A DNA stretch of 64,000 nt, taken from NCBI GenBank assembly GCA_922989275.2, contig OV277867.1, positions 37,440,070-37,504,069 on the forward strand, given 5' to 3'. The stretch is from Gari tellinella. Taxonomy: Eukaryota; Mollusca; Bivalvia; Cardiida; Psammobiidae. The translations under genes and the position numbers were made by a program. Below, piece by piece: positions 11,272 to 21,591 of this stretch. The notes below the pieces were generated by a model that searched no databases, had not been told where the DNA came from, and worked only from the letters and a program-made list of their open reading frames with translations. Each line of letters begins with the position of its first letter. Position 1 is the first letter of the stretch.

Positions 11272-11359
11272 GCATAGCCCAGTGGGCTAACGGGTTGTGT
11301 TTTGCTCTCTCTCTCTCTCTGTCCCCGCCGGGTCCCGAGTTCTAATCCCACCAGCGCTC
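11272..11359 (+). other. tRNA-like module with (CT)n inside
   Basis: An A-box-like TAGCCCAGTGGGCTAACGGG and a B-box-like CGAGTTCTAATCCC flank a CTCTCTCT microsatellite. The arms do not fold as a functional tRNA. It lies inside the 5.9-kb element. Confidence 0.5.
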
Positions 11360-11539
11360 AAAATATTTTTATTATTGAAATGCATTTTTTAAACAGAATT
11401 TTATGTTCTAAACTTATTCTTACCCGTCTAAGAGTTCGATATATATTTTAAAATTACTATTTTAAGCTAAATCTGGTTGCGAGTCTCTTTGTGACTGAAT
11501 TCCATATGATGCGACTTATCAAAATCATTTTGAAGACGG

Positions 11540-11838
11540 TAGTAGAAGTAGCGGAAAAAGTGGAGGCGGTAGTAGTAACAGTAGAAACAGAAATAGTTTT
11601 ATTATTGAAGTATTAGAAGTGGTAGACGTAGTAGTAGTAGTAGTGGTGGTCGTAGTAGTAGTTATAGTAGTAGAAGTAGTGGTAGGGGTAGTAGTAGTAG
11701 TAGTAGCAGAAGTAGTAGTAGTAGTAGTTATTGTAGTAGTAGTAGTAGTAGTAGTAGTACATGTAGTAGTAGTAGTAGTTATTGTAGTAGTAGTAGTAGT
11801 AGTACATGTAGTAGTAGTAGAAGTAGTAGTAAAATCCA
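11540..11838 (+). repeat. (GTA)n microsatellite
   Basis: About 300 bp of GTA triplets with scattered GAA, GTG and GTT variants and two ACATGTAGTAG turns. Its open frames read poly-Val or poly-Thr and are not genes. It is the reverse complement type of the (CTA)n array at 12820-13795. Confidence 0.95.
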
Positions 11839-12819
11839 TCGTCTAGTTTATTTTAGCTTATTAATCCTGAAAATTCAAGTGAACAATTCAAGTTTCGAAT
11901 TAAATATGACATTAATAGTTTACAATAGATTAAAAAATACTCTGAACTCACGGATCCTCTATGAGACATCTGCTCTGGGTCTACAGTGTTTCTACATGAT
12001 AAGTGTAAACTTGACAGGTTCACTGTAAAAGACATTGACTTTTACGCGTCACTATGGGTCACAGGGTTTTAATGACGATTCTAAGTCAGGTCAGATCAAT
12101 CACTGTTTGACATATTATTACGATGTACAAACGTTTAATAAATGGGACACAATCAAGCAGTGCAGACTCAGATCATATGCAGTATAATGCCGCGTCTGGT
12201 CTGAGTATACATTGTTTTCTAACAGCAGTTTCTATCAATCTAAAACAAAGATATAAAACATAGAACAGCACTCTTTGAATGAAAAGTGGATTCATCCATT
12301 CTCTTCTATTCTATTGTAATGAGGAATTTTAGCAATGTACGTTTTATACTGCAATCAGAAGAGTGTTCTTTAAAGGGTCATAAAACCTTAAACAGACACG
12401 GTCGCCCGCTGTGCCTGGTGGTCTGAGTTGACATTCCGGATTGAATGTTTATTACACATACCCAAATACGACTTAAATGGAGGCACGAATTAGAGCAGTC
12501 ATAAGCGGGTGTAAATCCTCCGAATTTAGTGAATTTTGTATAGAACCACGAATTTTAAAAAATCATTTTTTTATTTCACAATACACAAATAGTTTTAATC
12601 ACATTGGCCCACTTGGATTTGGTTGGTTTCAGTGAATAGAAGTCATGTAAAGGAAACTACAAACATTCTAATGTATCAGTTATTTCTCGCTGTTTGCAAA
12701 ATCCTGATCAGATGAAAAGTACGTAATCAAGAATCCAAACTGTCTGAAAACCTTAGTCAGGGGGTGATCAGCACGATTATAACTTAAAAGACTGCGCCAT
12801 GTGCTGTTGAAATAAACTT
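11839..12819. other. element interior, no gene
   Basis: Contains a worn palindrome at 12150-12225 (AGCAGTGCAGACTCAGATC; GGTCTGAGTATACATTGTT) similar to family G, plus a D-like GGTCAGATC..ACTGTTTGACA piece near 12089. Nothing else is recognised. Confidence 0.4.
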
Positions 12820-13552
12820 ACAACTACAACTATTACATGTACTACTACCATTTCTATTATTACTACTACTACTACTGCTACTACTACTACTACTACTACT
12901 TCTACTACTAGTTCTACTACTAGTACTACTACTACTACTTCTACTACTACTACTACTACTAGTACTACTACAACTACTATCACCACCTACACCACAAATA
13001 TATTCTCAAATTTCTGATAAAATAACTACTACCACAACGATAACTACTACTACCACTACTATGACTGCTACTATTAGGAATGCTGCTACTACTGCTACTG
13101 ATATGACTGCTGCTACGACTATGACTACTACTACTACTTAAATATTATTACTATTTCTACTGATACTATTACTACTATCAAAACCGCCACAAACTTCTGA
13201 TAGAATTCTACAACACTTCTACTTGAACAGCTACTACTACAATAACTGCTACCATATTACTGCTTATACGAATATGACAACTTCTACTACTGCTGTTACT
13301 ACTACAACTACTACTGATACTTCTATCGCTACTACTAATAACAATAATGCTTCTACAACAACTCACCTACTATTAACACTGCTACTACCGTCACTACTAC
13401 TACTACTACTTCTATCACTACTACTTCCACCACCACTTCTTCCACTGCTGCTGCTACTGCTGCAATAACTATCACTACTTACACTTCTACCTCTATGACA
13501 ACTAATACTATCGCAAAATTCTAATTATAATATTAATCTAAAACAACTAGTT

Positions 13553-13586
<34 letters not shown>

Positions 13587-13795
13587 AACAATTAATACAA
13601 ATACTGCTTCTACAACAACAACTACTACTGACACTACTACTATCACTATCACTACTACTACTACTACTACTAGAACTTCTATTGCTACAACAACAATTAC
13701 TACTACCACTACTACTACTACCACAACCACCTTCGCTACTACCATTGCTGCTGCTACCACTACAACAACTGTCACTACTTCCACTGTCAGCTTTT
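12820..13795 (+). repeat. (CTA)n microsatellite, interrupted
   Basis: CTA/ACT triplets run for almost 1 kb with CTG, CAA and CTT variants and short non-repeat gaps (about 13000-13030, 13140-13230, 13500-13545). Frames through it give poly-Ser, poly-Thr or poly-Val and are not genes. Confidence 0.93.
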
Positions 13796-13885
13796 GTTTC
13801 CAACCTATTTTAGCAGAAAATAAAGCTGATTAGGCTATAAATTGCCAACACCTTCTTTTTTTTTTATGTAAATCTAGATTCAGTC

Positions 13886-16060
13886 TACCATCTTGGAATT
13901 TATCTGCTGTTTCTATATATTTCCTTCAGAAAAGTGTTATTTTGTTATACCTTTTTGGTGTATAAAAAAAAATCAAAGTTAATTGCAGTGTTGCAAAGAT
14001 GATTTTTTATCGACATGCGCTTTTAATTTAACCGAAGAAGCTGAATGTGGACACTTTTTGCTGCTTGACTTTCTTTTTTTTAAATAATGTAATGCAAATG
14101 CAAATGCAAACTTTTCGGTGTATAAAATAGCATTCGAAATAAATTTCGGTGCTGCGAAAGCTAATTTACTCCGAACGAAGAAGCTGAATGTCGACATATT
14201 TTGCCACTTGACTATTTTAGAATCATGTAATGCAAATGCCTGTATTCCATAATATTCAAGTCTGTCAGCTTTTGTTTTAAACCTATTTGAGCAGAAAATA
14301 GAGCTGATTTGGCTATTTAAATTGCCAATGATTACATTTTTATAGAGATTACGCATACCATCTTGGAATAATTATCTGTTGTTGCTATATATTTCCTTCA
14401 GAAAAGTGTTATTTTGTATCAAAATAAATTCATCGATTAACTTTTCGGTGTATATAAAAGCGTTCGAAATAAATTTCGCTTCTGCGAAAGCTAATTTACT
14501 CATACCGAAGAAGCTGAATGTCGACATATTTTGCCACTTGACTATTTTTTAGAATCATGTAATGCAAATGCCTGTATTCCATAATATTCAAGTCTGTCAG
14601 CTTTTGTTTTAAACCTATTTGAGCAGAAAATAGAGCTGATTTGGCTATTTAAATTGCCAATGATTACCTTTTTATAGAGATTACGCATACCATCTTGGAA
14701 TAATTATGTGTTGTTGCTATATATTTCCTTCAGAAAAGTGTTATTTTGTATCAAAATAAATTCATTGATTAACTTTTTGGTGTATAAAAAAGCGTTCGAA
14801 ATAAATTTCGCTTCTGCGAAAGCTAATTTACTCATACCGAAGAAGCTGAATGTCGACATATTTTGCCACGTGACTATCATGTAATGCAAATGCCTGTATT
14901 CCATAATATTCAAGTCTGTCAGCTTTTGTTTTAAACCTATTTGAGCAGAAAATAGAGCTGATTTGGCTATTTAAATTGCCAATGATTACATTTTTTATAG
15001 AAATTACGCCTACCATCTTGGAATAATTATCTGTTGTTGCTATATATTTCCTTCAGAAAAGTGTTATTTTGTATCAAAATAAATTCATCGGTTAACTTTT
15101 CGGTGTATAAAAAGGCGTTCGAAATAAATTTCGCTTCTGCGAAAGCTAATTTACTCATACCGAAGAAGCTGAATGTCGACATATTTTGCCACTTGACTAT
15201 TTTTTAGAATCATGTAATGCAAATGCCTGTATTCCATAATATTCAAGTCTGTCAGCTTTTGTTTTAAACCTATTTGAGCAGAAAATAGAGCTGATTTGGC
15301 TATTTAAATTGCCAATGATTACCTTTTTATAGAGATTACGCATACCATCTTGGAATAATTATGTGTTGTTGCTATATATTTCCTTCAGAAAAGTGTTATT
15401 TTGTATCAAAATAAATTCATTGATTAACTTTTTGGTGTATAAAAAAGCGTTCGAAATAAATTTCGCTTCTGCGAAAGCTAATTTACTCATACCGAAGAAG
15501 CTGAATGTCGACATATTTTGCCACTTGACTATCATGTAATGCAAATGCCTGTATTCCATAATATTCAAGTCTGTCAGCTTTTGTTTTAAACCTATTTGAG
15601 CAGAAAATAGAGCTGATTTGGCTATTTAAATTGCCAATGATTACATTTTTTATAGAAATTACGCCTACCATCTTGGAATAATTATCTGTTGTTGCTATAT
15701 ATTTCCTTCAGAAAAGTGTTATTTTGTATCAAAATAAATTCATCGGTTAACTTTTCGGTGTATAAAAAAGCGTTCGAAAGAAATTTCGCTTCTGCGAAAG
15801 CTAATTTACTCATACCGAAGAAGCTGAATGTCGACATATTTTGCCACTTGACTATTTTTTAGAATCATGTAATGCAAATGCCTGTATTCCATAATATTCA
15901 AGTCTGTCAGCTTTTGTTTTAAACCTATTTAAGCAGAAAATAGAGCTGATTTGGCAATATAAACTGCCAATAATTGCATTTTTATAGAGATTATACCTAC
16001 ATGTACCATCTTGGAATACTTATCTGCTGTTTCTATATATTTCCTTCAGAAAAAAGTAAG
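13886..16060 (+). repeat. satellite array with 655-bp higher-order repeat
   Basis: Monomers start at CTACCATCTTGGAAT or CATACCATCTTGGAAT. Their starts are 14356, 14688, 15011, 15343, 15666 and 16004, giving lengths of 332, 323, 332, 323 and 338. Short and long types alternate. The 323-bp type lacks about 9 bp in GACTATTTTTTAGAATCATG (it reads GACTATCATG), so the true period is a 655-bp dimer present about 2.5 times. The first 470 bp (13886-14355) contains a worn extra half unit. Open frames of 62-69 codons recur with the array and are not genes. Confidence 0.93.
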
Positions 16061-16674
16061 TTATCGGTTAACCAATAAATCATTAAATGCATTTTTATCG
16101 AGAATCAGCCTACCATCTTTAAGTTTAAGGAAATTATCTGCTGTAACTATATTTCATTTTTTTAAGGTAAATCTTATTTCACCATATGCTAAACTTTGTT
16201 CAGTATTATCACGAATTAAGGTATTATATGACATATTGTAGACTTGATATTTTAGTTGTTTCTATATCTATATCCATAGTTTGAATGCTTTGTATGAGTT
16301 ATACCGGTACATATTTGAGTTCCGATTTGTACCAGCGTCAGCGGCACAACTCTCAATTGTATCAGATTCTTTTTCTTTATTGAACCTGTTAAAAATTGCT
16401 AGTCTAGAAATCTTTCCTCCTCATTTTTTAATCATTCAGTTAAATCATTATATGATTATCATCTGAAAACAGAATAAATTTATGTATTTTTGTGCGTGGT
16501 CCGATAGAGTAAAAAAATGGCGGCTGAAAAAATGTGATTTAGCGGTATACTGTATAATAGCTATCGCTTATCAGATTAAACGAAACTAATTCTCTCAACC
16601 AATCAGATTTTAGCAAATTATAGAAGCGCAAAGCGAATGGAATCGCCTATAATTAATCGCGTTAATCGAATCGC
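16061..16674. other. element interior, no gene
   Basis: The first bases look like decayed satellite edge (AGAATCAGCCTACCATCTTT at 16101). The remainder is AT-rich with nothing recognisable. Confidence 0.4.
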
Positions 16675-16732
16675 AAGCGAATTGCCATCGAATTGACATC
16701 GAATTGCCATCGAATTGCCATCGAATCGCAAA
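16675..16732 (+). repeat. 11-bp subterminal repeat, right
   Basis: Units of GAATTGCCATC, one as GAATTGACATC, preceded by TCGCAAGC exactly as in the left array. Same orientation as the left array, although the element ends are inverted. Confidence 0.85.
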
Positions 16733-16790
16733 AATTGTTAATTTAATAAGGTTCAGTACTGTAGTGGTCGCAATACATACGTTTTACATT

Positions 16791-17178
16791 TGTTGCAATT
16801 TAAAATAAAACTCTCTGTGTGTAAGGATCTAGATTCCTGGCCGAAAAACCCGACAATTTGTTAGAGGTAAAAGCTATTTACAATATTATTTATGATGTAT
16901 AACACTTGTTTGATACGTTTGCAACAAACGTCAAGTAAGATAGGCGCACTGAGTTATGAAAGAAATTAATCATATCATTCAAGGACATTTATAACCGGAT
17001 GTTATGGTTGTGAAATCACCCAGAACAAACCAACATCCGACACACATCAGTGATCAGCTAAATATACCCCTCATTTTGCTAAGCACAACATAACCTATAT
17101 TTTTAAACACATTGATTCCAAATTAGACTCCTTGTAATCTGGTGCTTTGATCAAGGTCAAAACTAATTGACATTCGTA
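16791..17178. other. no gene seen
   Basis: AT-rich spacer; nothing recognised. Confidence 0.4.
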
Positions 17179-17344
17179 TTGTTCGACAATATTGACCTGA
17201 CGTTGGTGACCTCTATTAGCATAATTTCACACTTCGTTTCATTTCTAAATATATCTTCGGGACACTTCGTTAAATTTATACGAGAACGTACATGGTACCG
17301 AAACCGGTAAACAAAGACAAATAGCATTGACCGGTTAACAAACG

Positions 17345-17432
17345 TATCGATAAGTTATTAGCTCAAGTGGTAAGGAAGGCGACTATACATTATCTTTTCG
17401 TACTAAAAGGCCAGTGGTTCGAGACCTGTGCA
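17345..17432 (+). other. tRNA-like module (pseudo-tRNA)
   Basis: An A-box-like TTAGCTCAAGTGGTAAGGA and a B-box GGTTCGAGACC with tRNA-like spacing. Stem pairing is poor, so I read it as a tRNA-derived promoter module rather than a tRNA gene. Confidence 0.55.
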
Positions 17433-17747
17433 TCATTCTTTTTTCCATTTCCCCCCCACATATACTGCTTCTGTTTTTTTCTTTCTTTTCTATAATTTTC
17501 TTTTTTCTCGCTTTCTTTAATTTTGCAAACTAAACGTCTCGGAATCGTTAAAGATTATTTCTTTAACCTTAGATGATAAAATATAGTTATACTTCCTATT
17601 TGACATGTTGCTGGTTAGGCTGTGTTTGAGAAAACGTATGACGTGGCATAGAATGACACGTGACAATGAGAAGAACGTGTCATCCGTGCATTTTATGTGT
17701 AAAAAATTATAACTTATAAAATATGAAAATGCTAATAAAAAAAATTA

Positions 17748-17832
17748 TTTGCCTCCTACGGGAATCGAACCCGCGACGTCGCCATTACAAATCATTCGCT
17801 CTATCGACTCACCTATGGCAGATGCGATACGT
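17748..17832 (-). other. tRNA-like module (pseudo-tRNA)
   Basis: On the minus strand the A-box region is TAGGTGAGTCGATAGAGCG and the B-box is GCGGGTTCGATTCCCGT with a good T stem. The 5' end does not pair with the 3' acceptor. It is the best preserved of the tRNA-like modules in the window. Confidence 0.6.
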
Positions 17833-18163
17833 AAAGTGGTTGCTAATTAGGTATATATGGTCAACCGGGGTTAATCGCAGGTGTGGGTATCGGGGATCTG
17901 TTGTGATTTAAAACCAAATCTAAACCTACCAGGATGCTTTTTAGTAGATACGAGTATACTAGCATAATCGGAAATCGTATTTTATCGCTTAAATAAGTGG
18001 GAGTTTTACTCCACATAAGATAAAACATGTAACACGATTTACGTAATTTATCGAACATTTCCGACAGTGTACGACACGCTATCGATTATTGATTTATACT
18101 GCGTCATCACTCTTTAATCTATTCATGCATAAAGGTCAACGTCAGGTCAATATTGTCGAACAA

Positions 18164-18271
18164 TACAGTGGAGAAGACTCTATATTAAATAAACTCGTTT
18201 ATGTAATACATGTATACAATTTTTCACAATTCAAACAGGGGACCCGTTTCGGGTTATGCTTCAAACTGTTA
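18164..18271 (+). repeat. A-related repeat (A2), left copy
   Basis: Begins TACAGTGGAGAAGACTCTAT and continues TAAACTCGTTTATGTAATAC, ACAATTCAAACAGGGGACCC, GTTTCGGGTTATGCTTCAAA to CTGTTA. It is nearly identical to 18518-18625, with a family A element between the two. Confidence 0.7.
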
Positions 18272-18519
18272 CAGTGGAGAAAACGTTATTCTTTCCCGTT
18301 TAAACGCAAACGTACGCAAACGCAAAGCACTAAAACGTAGAAAATAACAAGTTTTTGACATATCTCAGTATTTATTTTAATCTGAGTGGCAAACAGTTTG
18401 GAGCCTGATCAGACGCCGGGTTAACCGGCGTCTGATCTGGCTCAAAACTGTTTGCAATGGAAGTAATAGTTTTAGCGTAAACGCGTTTATTGGGAAACAA
18501 TAACGTGTTCTCCACTGTA
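18270..18519 (-). mobile_element. MITE family A copy between two A2 copies
   Basis: Intact ends (TACAGTGGAGAAAACG and CGTGTTCTCCACTGTA). The reverse orientation is shown by GTTTAAACGCAAACG at the left and the core reading GCCTGATCAGACGCCGG. Its terminal TAs are shared with the flanking A2 repeats. Confidence 0.88.
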
Positions 18520-18625
18520 CAGTGGAGAAGACGCTATAATAAATTAACCCGTTTATGTAATACACATATACAATTGTTCACAATTCAAACAGGGAACCCG
18601 TTTCGGGTTAGACTTCAAACTGTTA
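18518..18625 (+). repeat. A-related repeat (A2), right copy
   Basis: TACAGTGGAGAAGACGCTAT, then CCCGTTTATGTAATACACAT, ACAATTCAAACAGGGAACCC, GTTTCGGGTTAGACTTCAAA and CTGTTAGC. Matches 18164-18271. Confidence 0.7.
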
Positions 18626-18652
18626 GCTGCCAAAATAATGTAAAAAAATGAA

Positions 18653-18864
18653 CTTAATCATTTCACTCTCAATGACGTCATAAAGCGCGTTCGCAAACAA
18701 TTTGATCCTGATCAGACGCCGTGTAACGCGTCGTCTGATCAGGATCAAATATGTTTTCCACTTGTTTTCATATTATGTAAATTATACTGACTTAAATCTT
18801 ACTTTGAAACGATATTGCAGACAAAATGTTTGAAGCTGACGACAATTTGGCGGTGAAGGGATAA
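18653..18864 (+). mobile_element. family D element
   Basis: TTTCACTCTCAATGACGTCA start; hairpin with GATCCTGATCAGACGCCG and its complement; CTTACTTTGAAACGATATTG; GAAGCTGACGACAATTTGGC; end GGTGAAGGGATAA. Confidence 0.78.
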
Positions 18865-19659
18865 CTGAGAAAGTATAACTAGTTGTCTACGATAAATGAC
18901 ATGTCTTCATATTTTTAAAATGACAAAATAATCCTGTTATGCGGGTCGACACTGTTTGTGTAGGCTGAAAGGCTCTATTTACTGGAAAAGAGATAAAAAC
19001 ATTTTAATACAGCACTATAACTGTAGCATAAACCTTGTCAGACCGCACCCACAAACAACGCATATTTGTAGAACGCGACGTGTTGCAAAACAGAATAGTG
19101 TCCCTCATAATGACACCAGTGACCGAGTTGCTAAAATACATAACCAAACGTTCAATCTGGTTACAATGGAGAAGACATTTCCCCCAAAATGAACGCATGT
19201 TTGCTACATGTAAACAGTTTTAGTTGTAATCAGTTCGGCGCCAGATCAGACACTGGGTTACTCATCGTCTGATCTGGCTCAAAATAGCCTGACATTTTGA
19301 TACAAATAAATCGATTTTTGAAACGTTGTATAATTCTCTGGATCTTCATTTATTGTTTTGAATCTTTTTTTTATTTTATGTACGTGGTAAGGGGTCTTCA
19401 CTATATCAATTATTCAGTATGCTTAGCTTTTTCAAAGCGTGAGCTGTTTGCATATTTAACCTTTTCATGGTCATATTTATCGTGAGGTTACTTGTATGCA
19501 TAAAAGGCCTTAAGGATATCTATTTATTTATTCAATTTTAGGGGGGGGGGGGGGGGCATTACTGTAGTCATGTTTTTAGCTACCATCTGTCATATAGGCT
19601 ATAAATGCTTACACCGTTTAGTTGTCACTTGACTGTAATTGCATCTGCTATTAACCTGT
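18865..19659. other. no gene; stray core and a poly-G run
   Basis: An isolated core, CAGATCAGACACTGGGTTAC with GTCTGATCTGG, lies at 19225-19290. A run of 16 G lies at 19541-19556. Otherwise unremarkable. Confidence 0.45.
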
Positions 19660-19810
19660 CCTGTGCGTTGTGGACTGATAAGTCGATACAATCGAAAATA
19701 AATTTTAAGTTTTGAATCGAATGGGACTCGAAGATAGGACATTAGGAATGCTAGTCAATCACTATACTAACTGAGGTACCAAGATTAACACAGTTCTTTA
19801 TGTAATTGTC
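19660..19810 (-). repeat. tRNA-derived (SINE-like) repeat
   Basis: On the minus strand the A-box-like ACCTCAGTTAGTATAGTGA, then TTGACTAGCATTCCTAATG, and the B-box ATCTTCGAGTCCCATTC. A second copy of the same family lies at 27610-27790, sharing GATTGACTAGCA, CGAGTCCC and the downstream body. Confidence 0.6.
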
Positions 19811-19884
19811 TAGAATAACTCAATAAGCACGTGCCGAAAAGATCATGATCATTCCGAAGCGGGGTTCTCGTTAGCGGCACACCT

Positions 19885-20209
19885 TAAGTTTAGTCTATTT
19901 CTAACTAGGAGTGTTTCTTTCAATATATTTCGAAATGAGAAACAGTGCACATGTTCTGCATAAACACGTGTACTTTTCACAGGTACGGGGTTCACTGGTC
20001 GCTAAGACTGAATGTATCAAAGCAATATGAAGGTAAAGCAGAATCTGTGTCTTGAGTTTAAGATAATTCTGTTTTAATTATCTGACAGTGTTTGACGCAT
20101 ATATTTGATTTGACTTGCCTTGAACGGACATTATAGAGTATAATGTAATTTAATTACTAAAAGGATAGTTTTTATTTCCTGACCTACTTTCGGTGATAAT
20201 CGCTATACC
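19885..20209. other. family G relic, otherwise nothing
   Basis: 19890-20020 carries TAGTCTATTTCTAACTAGGA, AAACAGTGCAC and CTTTTCACAGGTACGG in family G order, without the hairpin. The rest is unremarkable. Confidence 0.4.
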
Positions 20210-20430
20210 CACGGGGGGCTAACTAGGTATTACAATGAAATGTTTCTCTACGACAACCTATATGGGTATTATAACAAATTGGTATCGCTACGAAGGCAAC
20301 TTTGTTTTCGTAGACAAACATTTCTCACTATATACACTGACTTCGTAGCAATACAAACATATATGTTATAATACCTATATAGGTTGTCGTAGAGAAACAT
20401 TTCATCGTAATACCTAGTTGGTCCCCCGTG
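20210..20430. mobile_element. 221-bp hairpin MITE
   Basis: The left arm is CACGGGGGGCTAACTAGGTA, then AAATGTTTCTCTACGACAAC and CTATATGGGTATTATAACA. The right arm is the close complement, ending TACCTAGTTGGTCCCCCGTG. The arms cover nearly the whole element. No coding capacity. Confidence 0.8.
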
Positions 20431-21226
20431 ATAACGGCAGTTCCCTTGATAACATCATGATAATTTTCATGCATTCCTGTATTACTGTGAATCATTGAAG
20501 CGTCTCATGTCTAGCCCGCGCCTTATATTTGATAGTTTGGTTAGTAAAACCCATTGGAAAAACCTTTAGTGTTATTATGCAGGGCCTCCCTAGATAACTT
20601 GAGATTTCTGGCATTGGCTGGGCACACATTGCTTCTGCTTTGCAGTTACTTTCACGCCTATCGAGAGCAATGGGGTGAGTCCATCAAATGACTGAGAAAA
20701 TGTCTTTAAATAGGTGCGGAGCGTTATATTGTCGTCTACTAAACCGAATGTCGTCTGCAAAACAAATATCAATTGATCATGCTTGGTATTTCAATATCTG
20801 TTACATTTAAACCATGCTACATTGAGTCTAACTTTAAGACGATTTTGCAGAGAGCAATATTGAAGCAGACGACAATATGGCGTTTAAGGCGAAAAATGGC
20901 ATTTACATGGTTAAATTGCTAGCCATCTGTTCTTCAAGAATAATATATGAATTATCTGATATGGCGACATATGAACTTTATTATTTCATGCTCGGTTATG
21001 TCCAAATTTCCAAATTAACGTATTTAGGTTAAAACTATTATATCAATTGCAAACCGCCTAGAGTCAAATCAAACTCGAGTAACATGGGCTGGTCATATTA
21101 AAACTGTTCTCCATTCGGATCAAACTGAAACCTCAACACTTACATTATAAATAAAAAATACGTTTCATACAATGTTCTACGTTCTCTGCGGAATTTAAAA
21201 TTTGAAGTACTAATGTAATAATCTTC
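20431..21226. other. no gene; family D tail relic
   Basis: 20808-20905 matches the tail of family D (TCTAACTTTAAGACGATTTT, ATTGAAGCAGACGACAATAT). Nothing else seen. Confidence 0.4.
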
Positions 21227-21591
21227 TACAGTGTTCCCTCCCTACAACGGCCCTCCCAACAAGACTCCCTCCTTTCAACGACTCTTGCCACTGATTCCCA
21301 AACACGACAATTATATCAAACCTTTTCATGGCTTCAATGTCGTCTACTTAAACATGTCGTCTGCTGTTTTTCTCTCAAATGCACATGAAAGTGGATATTT
21401 TGATACATAAAATATAATAAATAGTGACAAACAGCTTGAATCCAGATCACACGCCGCGTTACGCGGCGTCTGATCTGGATTCAAACTGTTTGCAAATGTA
21501 AAACTGTTACCCTCTCTATAACGACTCCCTCAGAACAACGCACACAGTCATTGTCTCCCATTGGATGTCGTTATAGAGAGGGAGCGCTGTA
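21227..21591 (+). mobile_element. MITE family E copy (best example)
   Basis: The ends are TACAGTGTTCCCTCCCTACA and TTATAGAGAGGGAGCGCTGTA. Second pairs of CCCTC..ACAACG motifs form an inner array of near repeats. Central hairpin: AACAGCTTGAATCCAGATCA with CGCCGCGTTACGCGGCGTCT. ATGTCGTCTGCTG lies upstream of the hairpin. No coding capacity. TA ends as in A and B. Confidence 0.85.

Larger units (their letters stand above)
10874..16761. mobile_element. 5,888-bp TIR element without coding capacity, carrying a satellite array
   Basis: The ends are a matched inverted repeat: left CAGTACTGAACCTTATTAAA, right TTTAATAAGGTTCAGTACTG. Both are flanked by TA inside a broken family B copy. Just inside each end lies an array of the 11-bp unit GAATTGCCATC in the same orientation. 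The interior holds a tRNA-like module, (GTA)n, (CTA)n and a 2.2-kb satellite. The longest open frames are simple-repeat or satellite artefacts, so it must have moved using a transposase supplied elsewhere. I do not recognise the family. Tandem-core bivalve elements of the pearl type are a loose comparison only. Confidence 0.8.
10694..16790 (+). mobile_element. MITE family B copy, split by a 5.9-kb insertion
   Basis: The left part (10694-10873) has TACCTCTTTATTACAACCAC, GACAGGTGACA, the GCTCCTTTAGGAGCTTTCTG palindrome and AATTAACACAAG. The right part (16762-16790) is the missing end, TAGTGGTCGCAATACATACG then TTTTACA, which corresponds to the TAGTGGTCGTAATAGAGAGG end of intact copies. Joining the halves through one TA restores family B order and defines the insertion exactly. 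Confidence 0.85.
17179..18163. mobile_element. 985-bp TIR element with two facing tRNA-like modules
   Basis: The left end TTGTTCGACAATATTGACC continues CTGACGTTG. The right end CAACGTCAG GTCAATATTGTCGAACAA is its complement. Both flanks are TA (17177-17178, 18164-18165). More distant inner similarity between the arms is visible. Two tRNA-like modules point inward (17345-17432 +, 17748-17832 -). No transposase frame. The architecture matches 4752-5418, but the end sequences are unrelated. Confidence 0.7.

Noticed and set aside
11525..13803. Long open frames of poly-Val, poly-Thr, poly-Tyr or poly-Ser on both strands
   Set aside because: They are translations of (GTA)n and (CTA)n microsatellites and stay open in several frames at once.
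14704..15671. Repeated 62-69 codon frames that look like a small gene family
   Set aside because: They recur exactly with the 655-bp satellite period. Their similarity is that of the DNA repeat, with no signal, domain or start context.
19541..19556. Poly-G run as a regulatory G-quadruplex
   Set aside because: A single uninterrupted run with no partner runs nearby, and its length is prone to sequencing error.
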